From assembly GCF_008065375.1 (NCBI RefSeq), contig NZ_VJYI01000014.1, positions 237,272-301,271 on the forward strand: a stretch of 64,000 nt of DNA, in the 5' to 3' direction. Positions 43,670 to 52,909 of the stretch are shown piece after piece. Position 1 is the first letter of the stretch; each line of letters starts with the position of its first letter. Made by a program: the position numbers and the translations under genes. The stretch comes from Nonomuraea sp. SYSU D8015 (lineage in GTDB: Bacteria; Actinomycetota; Actinomycetes; Streptosporangiales; Streptosporangiaceae). The notes under the pieces were generated by a model, which was given only the letters and a program-made list of their open reading frames with translations, did not search any database and was not told the origin of the DNA.

Positions 43670-43961
43670 ACCTTGACGTTATGCCAAGGGTGCGATCGGG
43701 GAATCACACCAGCATGCACAAGAGCCCCACGAGCGCTCACCGTTAAGTACAAGCCCCGGTGTATACCCATGATGTAACAGAAGTAGACCTAATTCGGGAT
43801 GTTTACCATGCGGAGTGGTTTGAGGGATCTCCGCCATGGCTAAGTCATCGGGTGCGGGTCTCCAGCGCGGCGGGCCCCCGATCTGAGAAAGGCGTGGGCC
43901 CCGTGACCGAACAGCGTGAGGTCACAAGGACGCAGAGTTCCTTGGCCACGAAGGAGGTCTC

Positions 43962-44588
43962 ATGACCTCGGCGCCTCTGGGGCTGCAGGGCGCCTACCTT
44001 CTGGGTGAGCGCGCCAGCCACGACGAACTCCGCTCCCGCCTCCTCGACGTGGCGGTGAACCTGCTCGAGACGGACGGTCCGGACAGCCTGACCATGCGCA
44101 GGATCGCCGCCGAGGCGGGCTGCACGACGACCGTCATCTACACCATGTTCGGCAACAGGGAAGGCCTGGCGGAAGCGCTCTATCTGGAGGGGTTCGAGCG
44201 CTTCCGCCGCTTCCTGGAGGCGGTGCCGCAGCGCCGGAACCCGCTGGAGCACCTCCACGCGCTGGGGCCCGCGTACCGGCAGGCGTGCCTGTCCGAGCCG
44301 GGCTACTACAGCCTGATGTTCGAGCGGGCCATCCCCGGTTTCGAGCCCAGCGAGCGCGCCAGGACCCTCGCCAGGGCGGCGCTGAACATCCTCGACCGGG
44401 TGATCGCCGACTGCATCTCCGCCGGCCACCTGATCCCGACCCAGCCCCGCAAGATCGCCGATGCATTGTGGGCGGCCGCCCAGGGGGCGATCAGCCTGGA
44501 GCGCGCCGGGCATCTGCGCGACGGGCGCACGTACGAGGCGGTCACGACGGCGGTCATCTGCTGCTATCTCGTCGACGACAAGAAGTAA
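43962..44588 (+). CDS. TetR/AcrR-family regulator with WHG-type C-terminus
   Basis: A 208-residue repressor. The HTH lies at about residues 22-65 (LTMRRIAAEAGCTTTVIYTM). The C-terminal domain has the TetR_C_33 (WHG) look (GPAYRQACLSEPGYYSLMFE). GGAGG precedes the ATG. The 292-bp region upstream carries AT-richer DNA suited for its promoter, but no clear palindrome was found. No divergent partner is present; the next gene downstream is a solute-binding protein 84 bp away. Confidence 0.9.
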   Translation: MTSAPLGLQGAYLLGERASHDELRSRLLDVAVNLLETDGPDSLTMRRIAAEAGCTTTVIYTMFGNREGLAEALYLEGFERFRRFLEAVPQRRNPLEHLHALGPAYRQACLSEPGYYSLMFERAIPGFEPSERARTLARAALNILDRVIADCISAGHLIPTQPRKIADALWAAAQGAISLERAGHLRDGRTYEAVTTAVICCYLVDDKK

Positions 44589-44672
44589 GCCGCGATCTCT
44601 CCGTGCGGGGACGCGCGCCCTTCCGGCCCTCCGTCCCGGTAAGCTCCTGGCCACCGGACAGAGGGGGACATC

Positions 44673-45794
44673 GTGCATCGCCGCCGTCGTGCTCAAGCCT
44701 TGGCGCTCGCCGCAACGGTGCTGGTCGCCGCCACGGGCGCGGCGACGCCGACACCGAGGCCGACCCCCACGCCCAGCCCGACCCCCTCCCCCACCGCCAC
44801 GCAGAGCGACGGCACGCTGCAGATCCTCACCTACCGCGGGTACGCCGAGTACGGCGGCATCAGCCCCAAGGTCAACTGGGTGGGCTCGTTCGAGAAGGAG
44901 ACCGGCTGCCGGATCGCCAAGCTTGACACCGTGCAGACCGCCGAGGACATGGAGGCCCAGGTCGACAGGCGGCCCTACGACCTCGTCTCCGCCGGGCCCG
45001 CCCTGGCCGACCGGCTCATCGCCGAGAAGAAGGTGCAGCCCATCGAGCCGGCCAAGGTGAGCGGGCTCGAGGACGTCGACGAGCGCTTCCGCGACATGGT
45101 GACGGTGTCGGGCAAGGTCTACGGGGTGCCGTACCTGTGGGGCTACCACGAGTTCATCTACGACCCGGCCAAGGTCAAGGGCGACCTGAAGGAGGCGTTC
45201 TCCTCGGACCGGGTGGCGCTCAAGAACAGCCCGCTGACGATCGCCGACGCCGCGCTGGCCGCCGGGGAGACCGACGAGCCGTTCGAGCTGACCAAGGACC
45301 AGTTCGACGGGGCGATGAAGCTGCTGGAGGGAGCGCAGGGGCGTACGTACTGGACGAACCCCATCGATCTGATCAAGGGGTTCGCCACGGGATCGCTGGA
45401 TTACGCCCAGGCCACTCCTTACTATCGCCTGCTCCTGCAAAAGGCTGGCAAGCCGGTCAAAACCCTCCAGACCCGCGAGACCACCGGATGGGTGGACTCC
45501 TGGATGCTCGGCGCCAACGTGCCCGACACGACGTGCGCCTACCGGTGGCTGAACTGGATGACCGCGCCGAACGCGCAGCGCGACGCCGCCGCCTGGGTGG
45601 GGCTGGCGCCCGCCAACGACAAGGCGTGCAAGGGGCGGGCCAAGCAGATCTGCGAGGTGTACGAGGTCGGCGAGCCCAAGCGGATCGACCGCGTGGCCTT
45701 CGCCGTACGGCCGCCCGGGGATTGCCGACCGCAGGATGGGGAATGCCCTGACTATGTCGCTTGGAGCGGCATGTGGCAGAAGATCGCCAAATGA
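44673..45794 (+). CDS. Polyamine-type ABC substrate-binding protein, orphan
   Basis: A 373-residue secreted protein of the PotD/spermidine-binding class (periplasmic binding protein type II): LQILTYRGYAEYGGISPKVN, YDLVSAGPALADRLIAEKKV, VYGVPYLWGYHEFIYDP. The signal peptide (ALALAATVLVAATGAATP) has no lipobox Cys, unlike most actinobacterial binding proteins, and is followed by a PTP-rich linker (TPRPTPTPSPTPSPTAT). So the protein is either released or anchored otherwise. No permease or ATPase gene is nearby. Start is GTG after GGGGG. A polyamine fits the nearby GABA/aminotransferase genes, by inference. Confidence 0.82.
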   Translation: MHRRRRAQALALAATVLVAATGAATPTPRPTPTPSPTPSPTATQSDGTLQILTYRGYAEYGGISPKVNWVGSFEKETGCRIAKLDTVQTAEDMEAQVDRRPYDLVSAGPALADRLIAEKKVQPIEPAKVSGLEDVDERFRDMVTVSGKVYGVPYLWGYHEFIYDPAKVKGDLKEAFSSDRVALKNSPLTIADAALAAGETDEPFELTKDQFDGAMKLLEGAQGRTYWTNPIDLIKGFATGSLDYAQATPYYRLLLQKAGKPVKTLQTRETTGWVDSWMLGANVPDTTCAYRWLNWMTAPNAQRDAAAWVGLAPANDKACKGRAKQICEVYEVGEPKRIDRVAFAVRPPGDCRPQDGECPDYVAWSGMWQKIAK

Positions 45795-45944
45795 GCTGAT
45801 AGATCCAAGGGAGTGGGGGCCGCCGATCCCCACGCGACCCCACCGCCGGCCCGCCCTATCCCCCCGCTGGGCGCGGCCTGCAGAGGCGCCCCGGGCCTTC
45901 CCCCCGTCCCGGGGCGTCTCCCTTGTGAAGGGGTCGTCCGGGAT

Positions 45945-46145
45945 TCAGCGGGACGGGAAGGCCACGACAGTGGCCATCGGCGCGGGCAGCAGGGCCTCGG
46001 CGCAGTCGTTGCAGGCGAGGACCGGGGAGTCGTCCGGCAGCCGGCCGACGCGCACGCGCGGCCGCGGCCACCTCTTGTGGCAGACGACACAAGCGTCGCC
46101 GTCGCGCTGGGCCCAGGTCAGGCCCTCAGGGTCGAACGTCAACAT
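45945..46145 (-). CDS. Small zinc-ribbon-like protein
   Basis: A 66-residue protein with two CxxC pairs: DACVVCHKRWPR and LACNDCAEALL, 23 residues apart. That is the form of a treble-clef or zinc-ribbon knuckle. The N-terminus MLTFDPEGLTWAQRDG precedes the first knuckle; the ATG at 46145 is chosen since longer upstream sequence is not protein-like. It lies downstream of gabT in the same direction, after the gabT terminator, so it needs its own promoter. Role unknown; such proteins often bind nucleic acid or a partner protein. Confidence 0.6.
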   Translation of the reverse strand: MLTFDPEGLTWAQRDGDACVVCHKRWPRPRVRVGRLPDDSPVLACNDCAEALLPAPMATVVAFPSR

Positions 46146-46306
46146 ACTCCGCGCCGTTCTTGTCGGACCCCAGTTCATCACGTTCCCAGCAGGTCTCGCC
46201 CATCCGCATGTCGGATCCGTTATAACCCTGACCAAGGCCGTGAGCGTCCAGCTGAGCGTCAAGTCAGGGTGAATTCTCTACCCACGCGACGTCCTTTACA
46301 CCAACA

Positions 46307-46343
46307 AAAGCGGGCATCCAGCCACAAGCTGGATGCCCGCTTT
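46307..46343 (-). terminator. Intrinsic terminator of gabT
   Basis: AAAGCGGGCATCCAGC (46307-46322) and GCTGGATGCCCGCTTT (46328-46343) form a perfect 16-bp stem with a 5-base loop. On the minus strand the stem ends CTTTTGTTGG, a short U-run. It begins 11 bp past the gabT stop. Confidence 0.92.
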
Positions 46344-46354
46344 GGGTGGGATAT

Positions 46355-47683
46355 CTACAGTTCGGCGATGGCCTTCTCAAGGATGCCGAGACCCTCTTCC
46401 AGCAGGTGCTCGGGGATCACCAGCGGGGGCAGGAAGCGCAGCACGTTGCCGTACGTGCCGGCCGTCAGCACCAGCAGGCCCTCGGCGTGGCAGCGCTTGA
46501 CGATCTCCTGTACGGCGGTCGGGTTCGGCTCCTTGGTGCCGGGCTCCACCAGCTCGATGGCGATCATCGCGCCCCTGCCGCGCACGTCGCCGATCACGTC
46601 GAAGCGCTCCTGGAGCGCCCTGAGCCGGGGAAGCATGATCTCCCCGATCCGGCGGGCGCGGGCGACCAGGTCCTCCTCCTCGATCGTCTCCAGCACGCCG
46701 AGCGCGGCCTCGCAGGCGAGCGGGTTGCCGCCGTACGTGCCGCCGAGCCCGCCCACGTGCACCTTGTCCATGATCTCGGCGCGGCCGGTCACGGCGGCCA
46801 GCGGCAGGCCGCCCGCGATGCCCTTGGCGGTGGTGATGATGTCGGGCACCACGCCCTCGTCCTCGCACGCGAACAGGTCACCGGTACGCGCGAACCCGGT
46901 CTGCACCTCGTCGGCCACGAACACGATGCCGTTCGCCCGGCAGAACTCGGCGATGCGCGGCAGGAAACCCCTGGCCGGCACGATGAAGCCGCCCTCGCCC
47001 GCGATCGGCTCGATCACCACGGCGGCGACGTTCGCGGGACCGATCTGCTTGGTGATCAGGTCGATGGCCTGCTCGGCGGCCTCATCGGCGCAGTTGTCAG
47101 GACCGGTCGGCCAGCGGAACGGGTAGGCCAGCGGCACCCGGTACACCTCGGGCGCGAACGGCCCGAAGCCCTGCTTGTACGGCATGTTCTTGGCCGTCAG
47201 CGTCATCGTGAGCAGCGTGCGGCCGTGGTAGCCGTGGTCGAACACCACGACGGCCGGCCTGCCGGTGGCCAGCCGGGCGATCTTGACGGCGTTCTCGACG
47301 GCCTCGGCGCCGGAGTTCACCAGGAAGGTGCGCTTCTCGTGGTCGCCGGGGGTCAGCTCGTTCAGCTTCTCGCACACCCGGACGTACGACTCGTACGGGG
47401 TCACCATGAAACAGGTGTGGGTGAAGTCGGCGACCTGCCGCTGGACCCGCTCGACGACCTTGGGCGCGGCGTTGCCCACATTCGTCACGGCGATGCCGGA
47501 GCCGAAGTCGATCAGCGAGTTCCCGTCGGCGTCCTGCACCACGCCGCCGCCCGCGCGGGTGACGAAGACCGGCAGGGTGGTGCCGATGCCGGGCGGGACG
47601 GCGGCCTGCTTGCGGGCCAGCAACTCCTGGGACTTGGGGCCGGGGATCGCGGTCACGACGCGCCGCTCCTGGGGAATGCTCAT
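46355..47683 (-). CDS. gabT: 4-aminobutyrate aminotransferase
   Basis: A 442-residue class III PLP aminotransferase. VNSGAEAVENAVKIAR binds PLP phosphate, FDHGYHGRTLLTMTLTAK is conserved, VFVADEVQTGFARTG gives the PLP-ring Asp and ITTAKGIAGGLPLAAVTGRA contains the Schiff-base Lys. IEPIAGEGGF and the overall length match GabT, which moves the amino group of GABA to 2-oxoglutarate to form succinate semialdehyde. It is divergent from a PucR-family regulator (92-bp gap), the likely controller. A strong terminator follows. Confidence 0.92.
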   Translation of the reverse strand: MSIPQERRVVTAIPGPKSQELLARKQAAVPPGIGTTLPVFVTRAGGGVVQDADGNSLIDFGSGIAVTNVGNAAPKVVERVQRQVADFTHTCFMVTPYESYVRVCEKLNELTPGDHEKRTFLVNSGAEAVENAVKIARLATGRPAVVVFDHGYHGRTLLTMTLTAKNMPYKQGFGPFAPEVYRVPLAYPFRWPTGPDNCADEAAEQAIDLITKQIGPANVAAVVIEPIAGEGGFIVPARGFLPRIAEFCRANGIVFVADEVQTGFARTGDLFACEDEGVVPDIITTAKGIAGGLPLAAVTGRAEIMDKVHVGGLGGTYGGNPLACEAALGVLETIEEEDLVARARRIGEIMLPRLRALQERFDVIGDVRGRGAMIAIELVEPGTKEPNPTAVQEIVKRCHAEGLLVLTAGTYGNVLRFLPPLVIPEHLLEEGLGILEKAIAEL

Positions 47684-47774
47684 GGGTTCGACGCTACGGC
47701 GGCCTCCTACCTGCGCCGATACGTCGATATGTCACACTAGGGGTGCTTCTCTTCGCCGGAATGGACAAACTCGC

Positions 47775-50003
47775 ATGCCGCCCTCCCTCCAGACCGTGGC
47801 GCGCCGCATGGGTCTGCGGCCGCTGGCCGGTCCGACGTCGTTGACCGCGGTGGTGCGCTGGGTGGCGGTCAGCGAGCTCGCCGACCCCACACCGTACCTG
47901 GAGGGCGACGAGCTGCTGCTCACCACCGGGATGCGGCTGGAGGCCGACCCGCCGGGGCCCGTGGTGGCCGAATACGTCACCCGTCTCGTGGCGCGGGGCG
48001 TCGCCGGGCTCGGCTTCGGGGTGGGCGTCTCGCACGAGGAGGTGCCGGCCGCGCTCGTCGAGGCCGCGGGGTTGGCCGGGTTGCCGCTGCTGGAGGTGCC
48101 GCGCGAGACGCCGTTCATCGCGATCGGCAAGACGGTGAGCGAGCTGCTGGCGGCCGAGCAGTACGAGGAGATCACCCGCGCCTTCGCCGCCCAGGGCCGG
48201 CTGACGCGGGCGGCGCTCCGGCCGGAGGGCATGCATGCGGTGATCGACCGGCTCGCGAAGGAGGTCGGCGGCTGGGCGGCCCTGCTCGACGAGACCGGCG
48301 CCGTCCGCCACGCCACCCGCGGCGCCCGCCCGCAGTCCGTCACCGCAGAACTCACCCGCCTCCGTACCGGCCGCCCCCCGGCCCCCACCGGGGACGACCC
48401 GCACGCCCGCGACAGCGCGCACGGCGTACAAGGGAGCGTCGCGTCCGAGGTCCGGACAGGCCGGGGCGGCGGACGCGAGACGCATGGCGGTCGCATCGCC
48501 GGCGGCGGGCGCGGTTCACCTGGCGGTCGCATAGCCGACGGGGGGCGCGGTTCACCTGGCACAGGCGAGAGCGGCGGGCACGGGCTCCAGGGCGGCGCGG
48601 GCGAAGGCGGCGAGCACGCACCGCACAGCAGCGTAGGTGAGCGCGGCGGACTCCAGCACGGTGCACCTCAGGGTGGCCCGCGCCGTGGCACTGGACGCGG
48701 CGCATCAGAAGGTGCCGCAGTCAGCGGACGCGGTGCACCTGGAGCCGCGGCCGGCGGCCCTGAGCGGGGCGCATCGGGAAGCCTCGCTGTCGGCAGACGC
48801 GGTGGCACGGGTGCGTCTGGGGATGCCGCCGCCGACGGGCCCGGCGCATCGGGAGGTGTGGCGGGGCATGGGCGCTCGGGTGCCGATCGGGGTGTGGCCG
48901 TAGACGTGCTCGGTGGCGGCCGTGCGCACGGCGGTGCGCGGATGCCCGCCAGCCTGGCGTTGTCGGGGCCTGGCGAGCACATCGTCGTGCAGCCGCTGGG
49001 AGGCGGGGCCCGGCCGCGTGGCTTCTTCGCCGTCGGGGCCAAGGAGCCGTTCACGCCGGTCACCCACACGGTGATCAACGCCGCGGGATCCCTGCTCACA
49101 CTGGCCATGGAGCAGGGCAGGACCCAGCGGGAGGCGGCGCGCCGGGCCCGCTCGGCGGTGCTGGCGCTGCTGCTGGCCGGAGCGGAGGACCGGGCGCGCG
49201 CGGTGCTGGGCGCGCTCGGCGACGGCCGGCTGCCGGAGGAGCCCATGCTGGTGCTCGCAACGGGCCCGGAGTCGCTCGACGCGCTGGAGACACGGGCCTT
49301 CACAGCGCTGCTCGATAGCAGCACGGACCTCACCGCACGATCACGTGCCACCGACGCCACTGACGCCGCCGCCCGTGACCGGCGTGCGGCGGGACCGATC
49401 GCCGCCGCCCATGACCCTGTCGCGGGACCGATCGCCGCCGCCCGTGGCCGGCGAGCCGCGGGACCGATCGCCGTTGCGCTCGTACCGGAGGCGGTGGCGG
49501 ACGAGGTGGCGCTGGAGGCGGACGGCCCGGTCGGGGTGAGCCTGCCGTGCGGCTACGACCCCGCGGCGCTACGGAACGCGATCGACCAGGCAGGACGCGC
49601 CTTGGACGCGGCCGCCGCAGGCAGCGCACCGCGGAGCGGCCGAGCGCCGGGAGCCCGCGACGGCGGCGTGGTCCGGACCGGAGGAGGCCGCGTGGTGAGG
49701 TTCGGCGACCTGGCCGGACAGGGCCTGCTCGGCCTGCTCGACCAGGCCGCCGCCCAGGCGTTCGCGACGGCGCTGCTGTCCCCGCTCACCGCGTACGGCT
49801 CCCGCGCCGACCTGGTGGAGTCGCTGCGCGCCTACCTGGACAGCAACGGCCACTGGGACGCGGCCGCCCAGCGTCTGGGCGTGCACCGGCACACGCTGCG
49901 TTACCGCATGAGACGGGTCGCCGAGCTGCTCGGCCGCGACCTCGACGATCCCGGCGTACGCGCCGAGCTGTGGGTCGCCCTGGAGGCGGCCCACCGCCGG
50001 TGA
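47775..50003 (+). CDS. PucR-family regulator with long low-complexity insertions
   Basis: A 742-residue regulator. The N-terminal PucR domain covers about 1-130 (YLEGDELLLTTGMRLEADPP). The C-terminal PucR HTH is at about 675-740 (LVESLRAYLDSNGHWDAAAQ then RLGVHRHTLRYRMRR). Typical members are 400-550 residues. The excess is a Gly/Ala/Arg/Ser-rich insertion at about 195-388 and a second Ala/Arg-rich one at about 522-566 with three AAGPIA-type repeats. The frame stays open through both, so the gene is probably intact. Given its divergence from gabT and closeness to mmsA, it likely activates GABA or beta-amino-acid catabolism. Start ATG at 47775; longer upstream frame overlaps gabT antisense. 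Confidence 0.85.
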   Translation: MPPSLQTVARRMGLRPLAGPTSLTAVVRWVAVSELADPTPYLEGDELLLTTGMRLEADPPGPVVAEYVTRLVARGVAGLGFGVGVSHEEVPAALVEAAGLAGLPLLEVPRETPFIAIGKTVSELLAAEQYEEITRAFAAQGRLTRAALRPEGMHAVIDRLAKEVGGWAALLDETGAVRHATRGARPQSVTAELTRLRTGRPPAPTGDDPHARDSAHGVQGSVASEVRTGRGGGRETHGGRIAGGGRGSPGGRIADGGRGSPGTGESGGHGLQGGAGEGGEHAPHSSVGERGGLQHGAPQGGPRRGTGRGASEGAAVSGRGAPGAAAGGPERGASGSLAVGRRGGTGASGDAAADGPGASGGVAGHGRSGADRGVAVDVLGGGRAHGGARMPASLALSGPGEHIVVQPLGGGARPRGFFAVGAKEPFTPVTHTVINAAGSLLTLAMEQGRTQREAARRARSAVLALLLAGAEDRARAVLGALGDGRLPEEPMLVLATGPESLDALETRAFTALLDSSTDLTARSRATDATDAAARDRRAAGPIAAAHDPVAGPIAAARGRRAAGPIAVALVPEAVADEVALEADGPVGVSLPCGYDPAALRNAIDQAGRALDAAAAGSAPRSGRAPGARDGGVVRTGGGRVVRFGDLAGQGLLGLLDQAAAQAFATALLSPLTAYGSRADLVESLRAYLDSNGHWDAAAQRLGVHRHTLRYRMRRVAELLGRDLDDPGVRAELWVALEAAHRR
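48486..48557. repeat. Two tandem 36-bp repeats in the PucR insertion
   Basis: Bases 48486-48521 and 48522-48557 both begin GGCGGTCGCAT and end GCGCGGTTCACCT, differing at only a few positions. They encode GGRIAGGGRGSP-like units of 12 residues. Confidence 0.75.
49389..49479. repeat. Three imperfect repeats in the second PucR insertion
   Basis: GCGGGACCGATCGCCG occurs at 49389, 49422 and 49458 (33- and 36-bp spacing), each encoding AGPIA followed by Ala/Val-rich residues. In-frame expansion of a short unit is the likely origin. Confidence 0.7.
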
Positions 50004-50010
50004 CGCCGGA

Positions 50011-51519
50011 TCAGCTGTTCGTGGGGAAGCCCAGGCTCACGCCGCCGTGCGACGGGTCGAGCCAGCGCGAGGTGACGACCTTGCCGCGGGTGTAGAAGTG
50101 CACGCCCTCGGTGCCGTGCACGTGCGTGTCGCCGAAGAGCGAGGACTTCCAGCCGCCGAAGCTGTAGAAGGCCATCGGCACCGGGATGGGCACGTTGATG
50201 CCCACCATGCCGACCTCCACCTCGTTCTGGAAGCGCCGGGCGGCGCCGCCGTCGTTGGTGAAGATCGCCGTGCCGTTCCCGTACACGCCGCCGTTGATGA
50301 CCGCCAGGCCCTCCTCGTACGAGCCGACGCGCACGATCGACAGCACGGGCCCGAAGATCTCGTCGGTGTGCGTGCGCGAGCCGACCGGCACGTGGTCGAG
50401 CACGGTCGGGCCGAGCCAGAACCCGGGCGTCTCCGCCGCCTTGCCGCCGCCGAGCACGGGTGTCTCGCGGCCGTCCACGACCAGCTTGGCGCCCTCCTCG
50501 ACGCCGAGGTCCAGATACGAGGCGACCTTGTCGCGGTGCGCCGCGGTGACCAGCGGCCCCATCTCGGACTTCGGGTCGTCGCCGGGACCGATCACCAGCC
50601 GGTCGACGCGCTCGACGATCTTCTGGACGAGCTCGTCGCCGATCGGGTTCACGGCCAGCACGACGGAGATCGCCATGCACCGCTCCCCCGCCGAGCCGAA
50701 CCCGGCCGACACCGCCGAGTCCGCGACCAGGTCGAGGTCGGCGTCGGGGAGCACGAGCATGTGGTTCTTGGCGCCGCCGAGGGCCTGCACGCGCTTGCCG
50801 TGGGCGGTGCCGGTCTCGTACACGTACTTGGCGATGGGGGTGGAGCCGACGAACGACACGCCGCGCACGTCCGGGTGCGCCAGCAGCCGGTCGACGGCGA
50901 CCTTGTCGCCCTGCACGACGTTGAACACGCCGTCGGGCAGCCCCGCCTCCTGCCACAGCCGGGCCATGAGCAGCGACGCCGACGGGTCACGCTCGGAGGG
51001 CTTCAGCACGAAGGCGTTGCCGCAGGCGATCGCGATGGGGAACATCCACATCGGCACCATGGCGGGGAAGTTGAACGGCGTGATCCCGGCCACGACGCCG
51101 AGCGGCTGGCGGATGGAGTAGGAGTCGACCCGGGTCGAGACGCCCTCGGAGAAGCCGCCCTTGAGCAGGTGCGGGATGCCGCAGGCGAACTCCACGACCT
51201 CCAGGCCGCGGGCGACCTCGCCGAGCGCGTCGGAGTGCACCTTGCCGTGCTCGGCGGAGATCAGCGCGGCCAGTTCGTCGCGGTGGGCGTGCATGAGCTC
51301 GCGGAAGCGGAAGAGCACCTGCGCCCGCTTGACCAGCGAGGCGTCCCGCCAGGCGGGGAAGGCGGCGACGGCGGCCGCCACGGCCGCGTCCACGTCGGCC
51401 GCGGAGGCGAGGGCGACGTGTCCGCTCACCTCACCGGTGGCCGGATCGAACAGCTCCGCGGTACGCGCGGGATCGCCGTCCGCGAGGGCTCCGCTGATCC
51501 AGTGCTTGACGGACTTCAC
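50011..51519 (-). CDS. mmsA: CoA-acylating methylmalonate-semialdehyde dehydrogenase
   Basis: A 502-residue enzyme that converts methylmalonate or malonate semialdehyde to propionyl- or acetyl-CoA with loss of CO2. KHWISGALADGDPARTAELF opens the protein, ITPFNFPAMVPMWMFPIAIA is the family hallmark, LGGAKNHMLVLPDAD replaces the usual ELGGK and lacks the general-base Glu as in true MmsA, and SAGERCMAIS holds the catalytic Cys. The start overlaps the upstream aminotransferase stop by 4 bp, so the pair forms a two-gene operon that would complete valine or beta-alanine/pyrimidine breakdown. Confidence 0.94.
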   Translation of the reverse strand: MKSVKHWISGALADGDPARTAELFDPATGEVSGHVALASAADVDAAVAAAVAAFPAWRDASLVKRAQVLFRFRELMHAHRDELAALISAEHGKVHSDALGEVARGLEVVEFACGIPHLLKGGFSEGVSTRVDSYSIRQPLGVVAGITPFNFPAMVPMWMFPIAIACGNAFVLKPSERDPSASLLMARLWQEAGLPDGVFNVVQGDKVAVDRLLAHPDVRGVSFVGSTPIAKYVYETGTAHGKRVQALGGAKNHMLVLPDADLDLVADSAVSAGFGSAGERCMAISVVLAVNPIGDELVQKIVERVDRLVIGPGDDPKSEMGPLVTAAHRDKVASYLDLGVEEGAKLVVDGRETPVLGGGKAAETPGFWLGPTVLDHVPVGSRTHTDEIFGPVLSIVRVGSYEEGLAVINGGVYGNGTAIFTNDGGAARRFQNEVEVGMVGINVPIPVPMAFYSFGGWKSSLFGDTHVHGTEGVHFYTRGKVVTSRWLDPSHGGVSLGFPTNS

Positions 51520-52796
51520 TGCGCTGCTGCCTCTGCGTTGATGGTTTCGAGGGCGGTGACGATGATGCCGAGGCCTTCGACGGCCTCCTCCACCGTGAGG
51601 GTGAGGGGCGGCGCCATGCGGATGGCGGTGCCGTACAGGCCGCCCTTGCCGGCCAGCAGTCCCGCCCTCTTGGTCTCCTCCATGAACCTGGCCGCCTGGG
51701 CCGGGCTCTCGAGCTCGACGGCGAACATGAGGCCCTTTCCGCGCACGTCCTTGACGATGGGCAGGCGCTGGGCGGCCTCGCGCAGCCCGCGGATGATGAT
51801 CTCGCCGGTCCGCGCGGCGTTGGCCTGCAGGTCGTGGTCGAGCACGTAGTCGAGGGTGGCGTTGCCGGCGGCCATGGAGATCGGGTTGCCGCCGAACGTG
51901 GACAGGCCCACCGCGTGCGGCCCGTCCATCAGGTCGCCTCGCGCCACGATGCCGCCCACGGCGAAGCCGTTGCCCAGCCCCTTCGCGAACGTGATCATGT
52001 CCGGAGTGACCCCGTGGTTCTCGATGCCGAAGAACGCGCTCCCGGTCCGCCCCCAGCCCGTCTGCACCTCATCCGAGATGAAGAGGATGCCCTGCTCGTC
52101 GAGGACCTCCTTGTACGCGGCGAACAGCCCGTCGGGCGCCATCGTGAAGCCGCCCACGCCCTGGATGGGCTCGGCGATCAGCGCCGCCACGTCATTGGAG
52201 ACCGCGGTGGTCAGCACGTGGCGCAGGTCGTCCACGCAGGCCGCGATGTAGTCGGCGTCCGACATGCCCTTGAACTGGGTGAGGTGCCGGTCGGCACCGT
52301 GCAGGAAGTGCACGTTGAGCGGGGAGAGCGAGTTGTTCTTCCAGGACCGGTTGGAGGTGACGCTGATCGCGCCGAAGCTGCGCCCGTGGTAGCTCTGCCG
52401 CATGGCGAGCACCTGGTCGCTCTTGCGCGCGTACGTGGCCAGCAGCAGCGCCGTCTCGTTGGCCTCGGTGCCGGAGTTGGTGAAGAAGACCTTGGCGTCG
52501 GGGATGCCGGAGAGCCGCGCGATCTTCTCGGCCAGCTCGATCTGGCCGCGCAGCAGGTAGACGGTGCTGGTGTGCACCACCCCGGTGGCGAGCTGGCGCT
52601 CGACGGCCTCGCGCACCTCGGGCACGTCGTACCCGATCATGTTGGTCAGGATGCCGGCGAAGAAGTCGAGATAGCTCTTGCCGTCGGCGTCGATGACGCG
52701 GTTGCCCTTGCCGCTGACGATCTCGATGGGGTCGTTGTAGTTGAGTGCCAGCCAGTTCGGCATCACTGCCCGGTGGCGCGCGAGTAGCTCCGACAT
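51516..52796 (-). CDS. Class III aminotransferase (beta-alanine/GABA type)
   Basis: A 426-residue PLP enzyme. FFTNSGTEANETALLLATYA binds PLP phosphate, RQSYHGRSFGAISVTSNRSW is the His-Gly loop, ILFISDEVQTGWGRTG has the PLP Asp and ITFAKGLGNGFAVGG the Schiff-base Lys. Overlap with mmsA by 4 bp implies it supplies malonate or methylmalonate semialdehyde from beta-alanine or 3-aminoisobutyrate; substrate by context only. I chose the ATG at 52796 (MSELLARHRAVMPNW); the longer frame adds a non-conserved leader. Confidence 0.9.
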   Translation of the reverse strand: MSELLARHRAVMPNWLALNYNDPIEIVSGKGNRVIDADGKSYLDFFAGILTNMIGYDVPEVREAVERQLATGVVHTSTVYLLRGQIELAEKIARLSGIPDAKVFFTNSGTEANETALLLATYARKSDQVLAMRQSYHGRSFGAISVTSNRSWKNNSLSPLNVHFLHGADRHLTQFKGMSDADYIAACVDDLRHVLTTAVSNDVAALIAEPIQGVGGFTMAPDGLFAAYKEVLDEQGILFISDEVQTGWGRTGSAFFGIENHGVTPDMITFAKGLGNGFAVGGIVARGDLMDGPHAVGLSTFGGNPISMAAGNATLDYVLDHDLQANAARTGEIIIRGLREAAQRLPIVKDVRGKGLMFAVELESPAQAARFMEETKRAGLLAGKGGLYGTAIRMAPPLTLTVEEAVEGLGIIVTALETINAEAAAQ

Positions 52797-52877
52797 GTTA
52801 ACGAGTATCCCGTTCCGTCCCCTGCCCTCCCATGGGCAACCTGTCGGCACGCGTTCAAATCAGCTTACAAGGTGTAA

Positions 52878-52907
52878 GTGGCCGATCTGCTGCGGCAGAT
52901 CGGCCAC
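52878..52907 (-). terminator. Intrinsic terminator of the MFS gene
   Basis: GTGGCCGATCTGC (52878-52890) and GCAGATCGGCCAC (52895-52907) form a perfect 13-bp stem with a 4-base loop, 2 bp past the MFS stop codon. The minus-strand tail is TTACACCTTG. Confidence 0.85.
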
Positions 52908-52909
52908 GA

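Noticed and set aside
43759..43965. Short plus-strand frame before the TetR gene (68 codons)
   Set aside because: It overlaps the ribosome-binding site and start of the TetR gene, has no family resemblance, and probably is leader/promoter DNA.
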